Positions 32,901-41,688 of a stretch of DNA of 64,000 nt are shown in pieces. A program made the translations under genes and the position numbers. Positions within the stretch are counted from its first letter, which is position 1. Every line of letters begins with the position of its first letter. The notes beneath the pieces were generated by a model. It was not told where the DNA came from and did no database searches. It saw only the letters and a list, made by a program, of their open reading frames with translations. The stretch is from Deltaproteobacteria bacterium. GTDB taxonomy: Bacteria > Desulfobacterota > Syntrophia > Syntrophales > JAFGHS01. Location of the stretch: NCBI GenBank assembly GCA_016930075.1, contig JAFGHS010000012.1, forward strand, positions 1 through 64,000, read 5' to 3'.

Positions 32901-35875
32901 AGGAAACTTCTCAGCAATGGATAGGTGTTGCCCTCATAGATGCGCCATATTTTGCCGGTGCTCCCGGCGTCGTCGATGTCCCAGGAAGCGGAAACGTCAG
33001 GGGGAACAGGAGGTATAACAGTGAAGGTGGCAAGTTGCTTCATCTCGATGGTGCTCTTTGGCGTGCCTATGCCGTTGTCGACGAATGGGGGGGGATTGAC
33101 TGTCTGGTCCCAGAACGAGTAGTTGACGGTGCCGCCGTTTCCTCCAACCAGCCCGCCGACGTTGGAGTTACCAATGACAGGGCCGGCGGCGTACGTGTTG
33201 CTAATCGTGCCGCCTCCGATGAAAGTAGAAGTTACGCTGTCAAAATAGCCATTTCCTCCGACCAGACCGCCGACAGTGTCGTCACCGGTCACTGCACCCG
33301 TGGCATAAGAGTTGATGATTGTACCACCGACATTGATAACATCATCCAATTGGACCAGTATGCCGGGGTCATCGATTGGACCGTCTACAGATTGACCCAC
33401 GTTCAATCCAACCAAACCGCCGACATAGCAGTCACCATTGACAGAACCGGTGGCGTAAGTGTTACTAATCGTGCCGCCTGAGATATAATAATATTCATAC
33501 CAATAAGGGTCATAATAATAGTAGCCGTTGCCCCCAACCAGACCGCCAACGGCTTCGGTACCTGTCACTGCACCCGTTGCATAAGAATTGGTGATTGTGC
33601 CACCGGCAACAGGAACCGGATCCACGCTAAATACAACAAAGTCATTGTTTTGGGGATCGCCGACATTTTGGCCAACATTCAATCCGACCAGCCCACCGAC
33701 ACCAAATAATCCAGAGACGTTGCCCGTGGCATAAGTGTTATGAATCGTACCGCTGTTTCCTCCGACCAGCCCACCGACACCGCGGTAAGAGTCGAAAAAA
33801 TCCCCGATATCGATATCGTTAATGAGAAAATTGCCACGACCAATAGGAACACCGATGACATTGCCCGTTGCGTAAGAGTTGATGATAGTGCCGTCGTTGA
33901 CCCTCAATGGTAACGGTGACCCGTCGAAGACGTTGATGTTGACAGTGGTTTGTCTTTCGCCCATCCAGCCGTTGTATCCGACCAGCCCGCCGATGTAGCT
34001 TCCGAATCCTCTCACATCGACTGAGGCATAGGCATTGCTGACCGTGCCTTGGTTGGCTCCGGCCAACCCGCCGACGTAGTAGCTGCCGCTGACACTGCTC
34101 TCCACCAGTCCCACGTTGCTCACTGCACCGGAGTGTTCTATGAATTCAAACGGTTCGAATGATATTATTTCTAGATCCCAACCGATGCTTCCGAACAAAC
34201 CCACGTAGTCCTCGAGAGGCCGGTTGATGGTGAGATTGGTGATGGTGTGGCCCAAGCCGTCGAATCGGCCGGTAAAGCCGGCGTTCCACAAAAAACTGCC
34301 AACGGGGGTAAAACCCTCGCCACCGTTCCATTCCTCTGTTATCTCAGCGTCAATATTGCTGCCGAGGGCGTAATATCCTGTAAGGTTGTTCTTCATACCC
34401 TGCAGGGTTGTCTGGGTCGCATCATTTGCAACACCCAGAGAAGTAATGACATAGTAGTTCTTTGCTCCTCCATCAGAGCCAAGCGTGGTTGAAAAGTTTA
34501 AACCTTCAGAGAGATTTACCGGGGCATTGACAGTATAGGTCGCGGTGTTGCCGGCTGCTATGGCGCCCTGTCCATAGAAGAGGGCAAGTTTCGCCCCGCC
34601 CGAACCGAATAATTCGCTGTTGATTTCAATGTTGCGATATGCATTCAGAGTCAGTGAATGGACCGACCAGGTAATGCTGTCGTTGACGAAGATGTCGCCA
34701 TTGCCTGCTTCCGTACCTGTACCGCAGCTCGCTCCTGTACAAGAAGTGGAGTCTAAAAGCGTTTGGATGGTAACATCATTGAAGACCAATGCAGCGGTCA
34801 ATACAGCTCCTGTAACATCGCCGCCAATGGCAGCAACGGTGAAGTCATACGGATCGATCAGCCATGTTCCTGTTGTTCCTCCAGGTGCGGCCGTGGTGAC
34901 TTTGGCGTCATCGGCCACTTTGATTTTCGCTGCTGAGGTTTCGACAAAACCACCGTCCCCTCCTTTAGGGGCGGATGCGTCAAGCATGCCGCCGACATGG
35001 ACGGTGTTTGTTTCCATGCCGCCCAGGAGTTTGATGATGCCTTTTTTGTTCTCGATGGTCTGTGCCTGGATGATGCCCTCATTGTTTACGACAGTCTTTA
35101 AAACGTCGCCCGCGGCCTTTGCGGAAAGGATGACCTCGCCTCCGTTGGCGATAAGGGTTCCGGTGTTTTTTATGCCCAGGGCATCTTCCGCTGTTGCCTT
35201 GTCAATCGTAAAGCCGATAAGGTCATTCCCGGCAAAGTTGAGCGTTACTTCATCGCCTGATGCAAGGTATGTTTTACCGGAATTTGCCGTGATGTTTCCC
35301 GCGTTAGTGATGGAAGGAGAGATAAAAGCCACATAGCCACCCCCAGCTGCATTGATGTCTCCCTGATGGGTTATGGATGACAGGGACCCCGAGGGGTTGA
35401 TGAACTTGTAATTGCCGTTCATAAAGTCGTCATGATTGATGTCCAATGTCGCACCGAGAAAACTTCCCACATTTATTTTGGCGCTTTGACCAATGAGCAG
35501 GCCATTGGGGTTTATGACCCATACCCGGCCGTTGGCAGACAGCTGGCCATAGATTAGGGAGGGGTCTGAACCTATAACACGGTTTAAGGATATGGCGGTG
35601 CTGCCCGGCTGGAAATACCGGACGGTTTCGTTGGCGTTTATGCCGTATCCCTGCCAGTTGATGATGGATTTATCCGTTGTCTGGTTGATGTGCAGGGTTG
35701 CACTGTCGGGCCGGGAAAGGGTGGATGCGCCCGCGATGACCTGCCCATCATTCGGCAAAGCCCCGGCTGTTGTTGCCCAACACACTGATATGGCGAGCAT
35801 TGCCCCGAGTAGAATCTTTATTCTTTGATGTATTTTCTTATACATAACGGCCTCATTTGTGGGAGTTTTTTCCAT
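29948..35875 (-). CDS. TpsA-type secreted exoprotein (haemagglutination-activity domain, GLUG and MBG/YDG repeats)
   Basis: 1,975 residues, secreted partner of a two-partner secretion system. An N-terminal signal region (KKIHQRIKILLGAMLAISV, cleavage near TAGA) is followed by the TPS secretion domain (about 45-300) with NRVIGSDPSLIYGQL and the diagnostic VWVINPNGLLIGQSA. Residues about 595-925 hold eight GLUG-type repeats (GGLVGxN...GTIxNSYATG). From about residue 994 to 1930 come eleven repeats of about 84 residues: ten YDG type (SKTYNGLAYSGGNGVSYSGF) and one MBG_2 type (LTYSANEADRLYGAANPALTG). The C-terminal 45 residues (starting FTNILDMYQIMY) are unlike the rest. Probably a long surface or released adhesin. 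An inner ATG at 35845 is an alternative start. It lies nine bases after its transporter gene. Confidence 0.92.
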   Translation of the reverse strand: MEKTPTNEAVMYKKIHQRIKILLGAMLAISVCWATTAGALPNDGQVIAGASTLSRPDSATLHINQTTDKSIINWQGYGINANETVRYFQPGSTAISLNRVIGSDPSLIYGQLSANGRVWVINPNGLLIGQSAKINVGSFLGATLDINHDDFMNGNYKFINPSGSLSSITHQGDINAAGGGYVAFISPSITNAGNITANSGKTYLASGDEVTLNFAGNDLIGFTIDKATAEDALGIKNTGTLIANGGEVILSAKAAGDVLKTVVNNEGIIQAQTIENKKGIIKLLGGMETNTVHVGGMLDASAPKGGDGGFVETSAAKIKVADDAKVTTAAPGGTTGTWLIDPYDFTVAAIGGDVTGAVLTAALVFNDVTIQTLLDSTSCTGASCGTGTEAGNGDIFVNDSITWSVHSLTLNAYRNIEINSELFGSGGAKLALFYGQGAIAAGNTATYTVNAPVNLSEGLNFSTTLGSDGGAKNYYVITSLGVANDATQTTLQGMKNNLTGYYALGSNIDAEITEEWNGGEGFTPVGSFLWNAGFTGRFDGLGHTITNLTINRPLEDYVGLFGSIGWDLEIISFEPFEFIEHSGAVSNVGLVESSVSGSYYVGGLAGANQGTVSNAYASVDVRGFGSYIGGLVGYNGWMGERQTTVNINVFDGSPLPLRVNDGTIINSYATGNVIGVPIGRGNFLINDIDIGDFFDSYRGVGGLVGGNSGTIHNTYATGNVSGLFGVGGLVGLNVGQNVGDPQNNDFVVFSVDPVPVAGGTITNSYATGAVTGTEAVGGLVGGNGYYYYDPYWYEYYYISGGTISNTYATGSVNGDCYVGGLVGLNVGQSVDGPIDDPGILVQLDDVINVGGTIINSYATGAVTGDDTVGGLVGGNGYFDSVTSTFIGGGTISNTYAAGPVIGNSNVGGLVGGNGGTVNYSFWDQTVNPPPFVDNGIGTPKSTIEMKQLATFTVIPPVPPDVSASWDIDDAGSTGKIWRIYEGNTYPLLRSFLTPLTVTANPYSKTYDGQAYSSDAGVTYSGFANGETPSPSMLLGTLVYNVDPPEGINAGLYDITPGGYYSHQQGYDIGYVDNTLTINPAALTVTANDFSKTYNGLAYFGGNGVVYSGFVNGETSSVLGGSLSYGGTSQGAKNVGNYTIIPGGLTANDGNYTISYVNGALTINPAALTVTARDFRKTYDGLAYSGGNGVIYSGFVNGETSSVLGGSLSYGGTSQGAINAGNYTIIPGGLTANDGNYTIRFINGMLTVTPAILTYSANEADRLYGAANPALTGSVTGFVNGELLADVTTGAATFTTNAISTSNVGSYSIIGSGLIANHGNYVFMQAAGNATAFTINPAPLSVIANDFSKTYNGLYYLGGNGVSYSGFVNGETSSVLTGTLAYSGDSQGATNAGSYDIIPSGLTAKHGNYTISFIEGTLTINPALLNVTANDFRKTYNGLAYSGGNGVIYRGFVNGETSSSVLSGTLAYGGNSQGAINAGGYTITPGGLTANHGNYTISFMDGTLTINPALLNVTANDFSKTYNGLAYLGGNGVFYSGFVNGETSTSVLSGTVAYGGNSQGAINTGGYTITPGGLTANHGNYTIRYRNGTLMVNPATLTITANDFSKTYNGLAFRGGNGVLYSGFVNGETSSVLSGSLAYGGNSQGAINTGSYAITPGGLSSGNYTISFMDGTLTVNPALLNVTANDFSKTYNGLAYSGGNGVSYSGFVNGETSSVLGGALAYGGNSQGALNTGDYTIIPSGLTAYHGNYTISFIDGTLTVNPAALSVTANADSKTYDGLAYRGGNGVLYSGFVNGETSSVLGGSLAYGGNSQGAINTGSYTIVPRGLTANHGNYAISYHHGVLAVNPAALSITANVDGKVYDGLPYNGGNGVRYSGLINGETSSVLTGTLVYGGNSQGAITPGGYTITPGGLTANYDNYAISYHNGALIIFTNILDMYQIMYTLNITDINNFYRLFAGVPPYDELFKAKNLNWNIE
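30090..32896 (-). repeat. Eleven tandem MBG/YDG-coding repeats, period about 252 bp
   Basis: DNA-level direct repeats inside the exoprotein gene. Near-identical blocks such as the segment coding NDFSKTYNGLAY recur at roughly 252-base intervals (for example around 30830, 31330, 31580 and 32620). Conservation at the DNA level among the central copies indicates recent unequal recombination or gene conversion, so copy number may vary between strains. Confidence 0.8.
33110..34090 (-). repeat. GLUG-repeat coding region of the exoprotein
   Basis: About eight imperfect repeats encoding GGLVGGN...GTIxNTYATGxVxG, with variable inserts such as a tyrosine-rich loop (YYYYDPYWYEYYY) and acidic/valine loops after GLNVGQ. 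Even- and odd-numbered repeats resemble each other more closely, suggesting duplication in pairs. Confidence 0.7.
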
Positions 35876-35884
35876 TAATCTATC

Positions 35885-37615
35885 CTAAAAACTAAAAACT
35901 GTTTGCACATATATCTCGGAGTTTCCTGTCTTATATTTACCGTCTACAGAAGGCACCGCATAATCCAGGCGGGCGGAAAAATATTTGCCCGCGTATATCC
36001 TTATGCCCGCGCCGATGCCGGTTAAATAAGCGTTTTTATCTTCGCCGGGATGGACATCATTTCTGAATACCCCGCCATGGTCGGCAAATAAAACGAATTT
36101 GATTGTGTTGCCAAGGTCTTGATGAAATATCTTTGTTTCGGGATAGGGAGGCGCCAAATAGAGTTCCGCGGAAAGGGAATAGCCTGAGTCTCCGCTTTTT
36201 GATGACGATGCAAAACCTCTTATGCTGCTCACCCCCCCAAGATAGAACTGCTCGGCCACAAACAGGGCGTCTTTTGAATACTGCCCGCCGGCTTTGAACA
36301 TGAGATGGTTGTATCCGGGAAGCTTTTGGAACCTTACCGCATCGACGGTCCCTTTGCTGAAGCCTCCGTCTGCATTTAACCGGCTTGTGCCGGCGTCATT
36401 CCTGCCGTTTCCTCCCAGGATGTCTCTTACGCCCTGATGGTATGTGAGATTTATGACGTTTCTGCCATAAAGCCTGTCGATGACGTTGTAGGTCATTCCC
36501 AGGTTGAAGACCCGAATGTTGTCTTGGCTCCTTGAATCACCAAGCAGGTACTCATAAACATCTTTGTGGTCAAAACCAAACCTGACATCCAATGCCTGAT
36601 CCCTGGTTTTTATGATCGGATGGGCGACGTAAACTCCTGCCACGCGTGCTTTCCCATTGATATCAAGGACGGTAAACTGCTCGCCTGCCTCATATACGCT
36701 GTTTGTGTAGTAAATCCCTGCTTTCGTTCCGTTGTAACATACGGGAATGAGATACTCCGCCCGTCCATAGGAAAGATTTTTTAAATCGATCCTGTCCAGC
36801 CCCGTTAAACCTCTGAACATCAGCAAATCTCCGCTCGCAAGGAGGTTGCCGATATTGAATTCAGCGCTTAATCTGTGTTTGCTTGTTGTGTCTGTGCCGA
36901 AGTTATCATAAGACAAACTTCCCGATATGGGCAAACTGTCTTTTGTTTGTGCGGTGATGTCGGTTGTGCCGAACGCTTTGCCTGCCTTCAGTAACGCTTT
37001 AACGTCGAGGGACGGGTATTCATTGAGGATGAGCAATGCCCGCTCCAGCGTATTTTCTTTGAGGGAGGGATCCTTTTTGATCTTTTCAAGATGCTTCCGG
37101 ATGAACTTGCTGCTGTATGATTTATTTCCTGTTACGGTGATTTCTCCTGTTTTTCCTTCTATGATCCCGATTTCCAATATGCCGTCTTTAATTTCCTGCT
37201 GAGCGATATAAGCATAGGCAAGAATATGACCGTGCGCGCGGTAGTTTGCCGTTATGTCTTCGGCTATCCGGTTTATTTCCGGCAGGGTGAGTTCCCTGTT
37301 TTCATACTTGGAGGTGATTGCCCTGATTGCTTCCGGGGCAAGCAGGGGCTTTTCCCCATCCCGGCTTTTGTTTCGGACAGTCACTATGATTTGCTTGATG
37401 AGGATTTTTTGGCCGGCGGGTATCGGTTGCGGCTTTTCTTCCTTTTTCTCAATGATGGGTGTTGCAGGTGTTCTTGGAACAATTTCTTTTTTCTCAAGCT
37501 GCTTTAACACCTCGCCGGCCTTTTCCTGTGCTGATGCAGGAGAAGTGATCATGAAAATAAGGACGGCAACGACAATCGTGGATGAGACAAAGGTTTTTCT
37601 GACAATGGTGACCAT
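35885..37615 (-). CDS. TpsB outer-membrane transporter (FhaC/ShlB family)
   Basis: 576 residues from the ATG at 37615, preceded by AGGGGGC; the open frame runs 24 codons further but without a Shine-Dalgarno. A signal peptide (TFVSSTIVVAVLIFMITSPASA) leads to a Pro/Lys-rich linker, two POTRA domains (about 75-230; the first with AITSKYENRELTLPEINRIAE, the second ITVTGNKSYSSKFIRKHL) and a 16-strand beta-barrel. The barrel carries GGVSSIRGF, the conserved VRGY-like motif of Omp85/TpsB proteins, and ends in a typical outer-membrane C-terminal phenylalanine (VQTVFSF). It secretes the TpsA protein encoded nine bases downstream. Confidence 0.93.
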   Translation of the reverse strand: MVTIVRKTFVSSTIVVAVLIFMITSPASAQEKAGEVLKQLEKKEIVPRTPATPIIEKKEEKPQPIPAGQKILIKQIIVTVRNKSRDGEKPLLAPEAIRAITSKYENRELTLPEINRIAEDITANYRAHGHILAYAYIAQQEIKDGILEIGIIEGKTGEITVTGNKSYSSKFIRKHLEKIKKDPSLKENTLERALLILNEYPSLDVKALLKAGKAFGTTDITAQTKDSLPISGSLSYDNFGTDTTSKHRLSAEFNIGNLLASGDLLMFRGLTGLDRIDLKNLSYGRAEYLIPVCYNGTKAGIYYTNSVYEAGEQFTVLDINGKARVAGVYVAHPIIKTRDQALDVRFGFDHKDVYEYLLGDSRSQDNIRVFNLGMTYNVIDRLYGRNVINLTYHQGVRDILGGNGRNDAGTSRLNADGGFSKGTVDAVRFQKLPGYNHLMFKAGGQYSKDALFVAEQFYLGGVSSIRGFASSSKSGDSGYSLSAELYLAPPYPETKIFHQDLGNTIKFVLFADHGGVFRNDVHPGEDKNAYLTGIGAGIRIYAGKYFSARLDYAVPSVDGKYKTGNSEIYVQTVFSF

Positions 37616-37664
37616 GGATTGCCCCCTGAATAAAAAAGAATTTTGTTGGGTTGAATTGAGGGTG

Positions 37665-37694
37665 ATTGTAATCCTCAAGGGATACAAATATCAA
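37665..37694 (-). promoter_or_regulatory. Candidate promoter of the tpsB-tpsA operon
   Basis: Minus-strand TTGATA (37689-37694), 18-base spacer, TACAAT (37665-37670), about 50 bases before the tpsB start. Confidence 0.5.
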
Positions 37695-37792
37695 GTAAAT
37701 ATTTCTGCTTAAATTACCTCAAACCAAAAGACAAGAAAAGGGGAACATCAAAAAAACGCTTGCGCTTATGAGACTTCTTATATAAGGGTTTT

Positions 37793-37810
37793 CACAGTAT
37801 GCACAGTATG
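37793..37810 (+). repeat. Tandem 9-base repeat upstream of comM
   Basis: CACAGTATG occurs twice head to tail (37793-37801, 37802-37810) in the promoter region between the divergent tpsB and comM genes, shortly after TATAAG (37781-37786) and before CATAATT. It could be an operator, but no known site is matched. Confidence 0.35.
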
Positions 37811-37873
37811 AACAACCCATAATTTGGAACGCCTGTCATTTTCCACTGTTTGAACGGCAAAAGATGACGAATC

Positions 37874-39457
37874 ATGACAGGCAGTAATCACGCGGTTTAC
37901 AGAAGCTGTCCTGTTGCGGATGGAGCATTGATCGTTAAGGTTATCAGCGCCGCCGTTGTCGGCATCGAATCCTATCCCGTTGATGTGGAAGTCGACATAT
38001 CGCAGGGGCTTCCCCAATTTTCAACAGTGGGTCTGCCGGATGTGGCCGTCCGGGAAAGCAAAGACCGCATCAAGGCGGCCATTAAAAATTCCGGTTATTC
38101 TTTCCCCGGGACCCACGTCACCGTCAATCTGGCGCCGGCGGATGTTAAAAAAGAAGGCACCGGATTCGATCTTCCCATTGCCGTCGGCATCCTGACCGCC
38201 GAGGGCATGATTAAGTCGAACGACTTACTAAATTACATCCTCATCGGCGAGCTGTCTCTCGACGGCGCCGTTAAGGGCGTCCAGGGCGTTCTCTCGGCAG
38301 CCTTCAAGGCGAAGGAAATGGGCATCCGGGGCATTATCGTTGCCCGCGAGAACGCCTCTGAAGCCGCTATGGTGGAGGCCATCGACGTCATCCCGGTTGA
38401 CACGCTCCCCCATGTGGTGGAATTCCTGCGCGGCGCTTTGGCAATACAGCCCTTTCACTCGGATATTGCCGACCTTTTTAAAAAAAGTCTCGATTACCCT
38501 TTCGATTTCAATGAAATCAGCGGACAGGAACAGGCAAAGCGGGCTCTGGAAATTGCCGCTGCCGGCAGGCACAATATCATCATGATCGGTCCGCCCGGAT
38601 CGGGTAAGACCATGCTGGCCCAGCGTCTTGCCACAATCCTTCCGGGGCTTTCCTTTGAGGAAGCCATTGAAACCACGAAAATATATTCCGTCGCCGGCAT
38701 GCTTGACAAAAATGAAGTCATTATCGGAACAAGACCCTTCCGGGCGCCCCATCATACCATCTCCGACGTCGGGCTCGTAGGGGGCGGGCAGAGCCCCAAA
38801 CCGGGAGAAATCAGCCTCGCCCATCACGGCGTCCTTTTTCTTGACGAACTGCCGGAATTCAGAAAGAATGTCCTCGAAGCCCTCCGTCAGCCCATGGAAA
38901 ACGGTCACATTACCATTACCCGTTCCAACTACAAAGCCACCTACCCTGCAGGCTTCATGCTTGTCGCCGCCATGAATCCCTGCCCCTGCGGCTATTACGG
39001 AGATTCACGGCGGGCGTGCCGCTGCAGCGCCCAACAGATTCGCCAGTATCAATCCAGAATCTCCGGCCCTCTGATGGATAGAATCGACATCCATATTGAA
39101 GTACCTTCCGTTCAGTACCGGGACCTCACAAAAAAGGCGGCAGGGGAATCGTCGGCAAGCGTCAAGGATCGCATCAATAAGGCCATCGTGAGACAACAGA
39201 ACCGGTTCACCCAAGGAAAAACCGTTGTAAACGCCCGCATGTCGGAAAGACAGATCAAACAATACTGCAAAATTGATGAGGAATCGCAAAAATTGCTGGA
39301 GATGGCCGTCGATAAATTGGGCCTGAGCGCCCGCGCCTATACGCGCATCCTGAAAGTGGCCCGAACCATCGCCGATATCGAAGACGAAGATCATATCCAG
39401 CCCTCTCACTGCGCGGAAGCTATCCAGTATAGAAATCTTGATCGAAAAATGATTTAG
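37874..39457 (+). CDS. comM: ComM/YifB family Mg-chelatase-like AAA+ ATPase
   Basis: 527 residues. The N-terminal S5-like/ChlI domain (starting KVISAAVVGIESYPVDVEVD) is followed by an AAA+ core with Walker A IGPPGSGKTMLAQRL (about residues 237-251), Walker B LFLDELPEF (about 319) and the zinc-like CPCGYYGDSRRACRCS loop, then a Mg_chelatase C-terminal domain. ComM is a hexameric branch-migration helicase that helps integrate DNA in natural transformation. A TTG at 37928 would give the N-terminus usual for the family (about 18 residues shorter than from the ATG at 37874); neither start has a clear Shine-Dalgarno. It stands alone, divergent from the secretion operon. Confidence 0.92.
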   Translation: MTGSNHAVYRSCPVADGALIVKVISAAVVGIESYPVDVEVDISQGLPQFSTVGLPDVAVRESKDRIKAAIKNSGYSFPGTHVTVNLAPADVKKEGTGFDLPIAVGILTAEGMIKSNDLLNYILIGELSLDGAVKGVQGVLSAAFKAKEMGIRGIIVARENASEAAMVEAIDVIPVDTLPHVVEFLRGALAIQPFHSDIADLFKKSLDYPFDFNEISGQEQAKRALEIAAAGRHNIIMIGPPGSGKTMLAQRLATILPGLSFEEAIETTKIYSVAGMLDKNEVIIGTRPFRAPHHTISDVGLVGGGQSPKPGEISLAHHGVLFLDELPEFRKNVLEALRQPMENGHITITRSNYKATYPAGFMLVAAMNPCPCGYYGDSRRACRCSAQQIRQYQSRISGPLMDRIDIHIEVPSVQYRDLTKKAAGESSASVKDRINKAIVRQQNRFTQGKTVVNARMSERQIKQYCKIDEESQKLLEMAVDKLGLSARAYTRILKVARTIADIEDEDHIQPSHCAEAIQYRNLDRKMI

Positions 39458-39545
39458 TGGTAAGCATTTCGACCTAAGTTTACTTTGGATTGGATCTGCT
39501 TTCAGGGAAGCAAGTTAAATCGCCATAATAAGGAGGACAGGGAAG

Positions 39546-40622
39546 ATGGACATCAGGATTATCCAGGCAACGCCGGATAAATTGAAACAAAAGCCGACGG
39601 ATGAATCACAATTGGGATTCGGCAAGATTTTTACGGATCATTTCTTTACCGTGAAATATCATACCGGAAAGGGGTGGTATGATCCGGCCATCGAGCCTTA
39701 TCGCCCCATCGCACTTGACCCCACGGCAATGTGCCTGCACTACGGACAGGAAATATTCGAGGGGCTCAAGGCATATCGGGGAAAAGACGACCGCATCTAC
39801 CTTTTCCGGCCCACGGAAAATATCAAAAGGATGAACGCCTCCGCCGAGCGGCTCTGCATGCCGGTCATGGATACCGACCTTTTTATGGACGCCTTGAAAA
39901 AACTGGTCCTTCTCGAAAAAGACTGGATTCCCCGTGGTGAGGGAACATCTCTGTACATCCGGCCCACCATGATCGCTACAGAGGCTGCTCTCGGCGTTCA
40001 TCCCTCCAATGAGTATCTTTTTTTCATCGTTGTAGGACCTGTTGGGGCATACTATTCCGAAGGATTCAGTCCGACAAAGATTTTTGTCAGCGATGAATAT
40101 GTCCGCGCCGTCCGCGGGGGCATCGGCGCCATTAAGGCGGCGGGCAATTACGCAGCCAGCCTTTATGCCAGCAGAATCGCCATCGAACAAGGCTATACGC
40201 AGGTGCTGTGGCTTGATGCAAACCAGAGAAAATATGTCGAAGAAGTGGGAACCAGCAATATCTTTTTTGTCATCGGCGATGAACTCGTCACGCCGCCCCT
40301 GGCGGGAACGATTCTTCCGGGCATTACCCGCGATTCCGTTATTCGCCTCGCTAAAAGCTGGAACGTGAAGGTCAGCGAAAAGCCTCTGTCCATGGATGAG
40401 ATCATCACCGCCCAGGCAAATGGGACACTCAAGGAATCTTTTGCATCGGGAACAGCGGCTATCGTATCTCCCGTCGGACAGATTAACTTCAAGGGGGAGG
40501 TTTATGTCATCAACGGCGGCAAGATCGGCGGACTCACACAGAAGTTATACAACGAGATACTGCAAATCCAGTATGGACAAAAGGAAGACCCCTTCGGATG
40601 GCGTGTGAAGATTGCCGGATAG
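39546..40622 (+). CDS. ilvE: Branched-chain amino acid aminotransferase
   Basis: 358 residues, fold-type IV PLP enzyme. It interconverts Leu/Ile/Val and their 2-keto acids with glutamate/2-oxoglutarate. The sequence MDIRIIQATPDKLKQKP and LHYGQEIFEGLKAYRG are typical of the longer eukaryote-like BCAT subgroup; the PLP lysine lies in GAIKAAGNYAASL (about residue 197) and the glutamate and phosphate-binding residues in YVEEVGTSNIFFV and LPGITRDSV. The start follows AAGGAGG (39530-39536). It is transcribed in the same direction as comM with an 88-base gap, but no other branched-chain biosynthesis gene is nearby. Confidence 0.95.
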   Translation: MDIRIIQATPDKLKQKPTDESQLGFGKIFTDHFFTVKYHTGKGWYDPAIEPYRPIALDPTAMCLHYGQEIFEGLKAYRGKDDRIYLFRPTENIKRMNASAERLCMPVMDTDLFMDALKKLVLLEKDWIPRGEGTSLYIRPTMIATEAALGVHPSNEYLFFIVVGPVGAYYSEGFSPTKIFVSDEYVRAVRGGIGAIKAAGNYAASLYASRIAIEQGYTQVLWLDANQRKYVEEVGTSNIFFVIGDELVTPPLAGTILPGITRDSVIRLAKSWNVKVSEKPLSMDEIITAQANGTLKESFASGTAAIVSPVGQINFKGEVYVINGGKIGGLTQKLYNEILQIQYGQKEDPFGWRVKIAG

Positions 40623-40680
40623 GGATATTGAATACGATATTTCACTTTATACGGATACTTGGCGATGAAATCCACAGAGA

Positions 40681-40713
40681 TGTTGAAAAGCCTGTTGATA
40701 ATCTTGTTGATAA
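40681..40713 (+). repeat. Three 12-base direct repeats (TGTTGATAA-like) next to AT-rich DNA
   Basis: TGTTGAAAA (40681), TGTTGATAA (40693) and TGTTGATAA (40705) recur with an exact 12-base period and are followed, about 60-120 bases on, by a very AT-rich stretch (about 40775-40830). The 9-mers differ at one position from the complement of the DnaA box. The rest of the 294-base gap between ilvE and lolA holds no supported gene. Confidence 0.4.
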
Positions 40714-40916
40714 AGGCCCTAAGTCTTCAATTGTTACGATTTTATACCGGATTGCATAAGCTTTGGGCAGGGAATAATATCAATAATTACAATATGATAG
40801 ATAATACGTCGATATATCTTAGCTTTATCCCCGTCAACGGCATTGAGATATTAACTCATTGAAAAAATTGTGCCATGTTGGGCCATTTTCAGACATAACC
40901 GAAAAATAAATTTATT

Positions 40917-41615
40917 ATGCCACTTTTTACACATAAAATCCGGCGATTAATTAAAAGAATCGTGTTGATTCATGCTTTCCTAGGTCTTTTGTGGATGCCG
41001 GGTTCCCCGGGGACCGTATGTGCGGCCACAGTGGAAGAGGTCATCGACCGCATGCAGAATAACTACGAGAAGATCGCAGATTTCAAGGCGCGCTTTGTCC
41101 AGGAGGTGACGGTCAAGACATTAAATAAAACCGAGCGCGAGGAGGGGGTCGTCTATTTTAAAAATCCACAGAGGATGTTATGGGATTACACCAAACCGAA
41201 GGCCAAAAAACTGATCATCAATCCCAAGCAGGCGTGGCTGTACATGCCGGAGGACCGCATCGTTTACCTGCAAAGCTCAGAAAGCATCTTTAAATCGCGG
41301 GTGATTATCAAATTTTTAACAGGCGTAGGGAAAATCAGCGACGATTTCCTGATCTCTTTTTCTCAGCCTGATTCCATCGACGGCAGCGGCAACTATCGCC
41401 TGACCCTCGCAGCCAAGGATCATGATCTCGGCGTAAGACAGCTTTACCTGACTGTCGGCAAAGATTCCTATCAAATTATACAGTGCCGGTTTACCGACGA
41501 GTACGGCAATGTGACACAGATCTCCTTTCGGGATATGGAAATCAACAAGCAAATTCCCGATCGTTTCTTTATCTTTAAACCGCCGGAAGGCGTTGAAATT
41601 TTCCAGACGCCTTGA
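40917..41615 (+). CDS. lolA: Outer-membrane lipoprotein carrier LolA-like protein
   Basis: 232 residues. A signal peptide (basic HKIRRLIKR, hydrophobic IVLIHAFLGLLWMPG, cleavage near CAA) precedes the LolA fold: VEEVIDRMQNNYEKIADFKARFVQEV, VVYFKNPQRMLWDYTKPKAK and WLYMPEDRIVYLQ, with the aromatic and basic residues typical of the lipoprotein-binding cavity. It ferries lipoproteins through the periplasm from LolCDE to LolB or directly to the outer membrane. The start codon has no clear Shine-Dalgarno but fits the signal peptide. The following glycogen genes are functionally unrelated. Confidence 0.88.
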   Translation: MPLFTHKIRRLIKRIVLIHAFLGLLWMPGSPGTVCAATVEEVIDRMQNNYEKIADFKARFVQEVTVKTLNKTEREEGVVYFKNPQRMLWDYTKPKAKKLIINPKQAWLYMPEDRIVYLQSSESIFKSRVIIKFLTGVGKISDDFLISFSQPDSIDGSGNYRLTLAAKDHDLGVRQLYLTVGKDSYQIIQCRFTDEYGNVTQISFRDMEINKQIPDRFFIFKPPEGVEIFQTP

Positions 41616-41688
41616 AGCTTCGGTCTTGTTCCTTTAACCGTGTGCCTCCAAACGAGCCCCCATGCCCGTGGGGCACAACAAAGCATGA

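Noticed and set aside
40659-40862. 67-codon open frame between ilvE and lolA
   Set aside because: No Shine-Dalgarno, low-complexity Leu/Ile/Asn composition, overlaps the 12-base repeats and AT-rich stretch.
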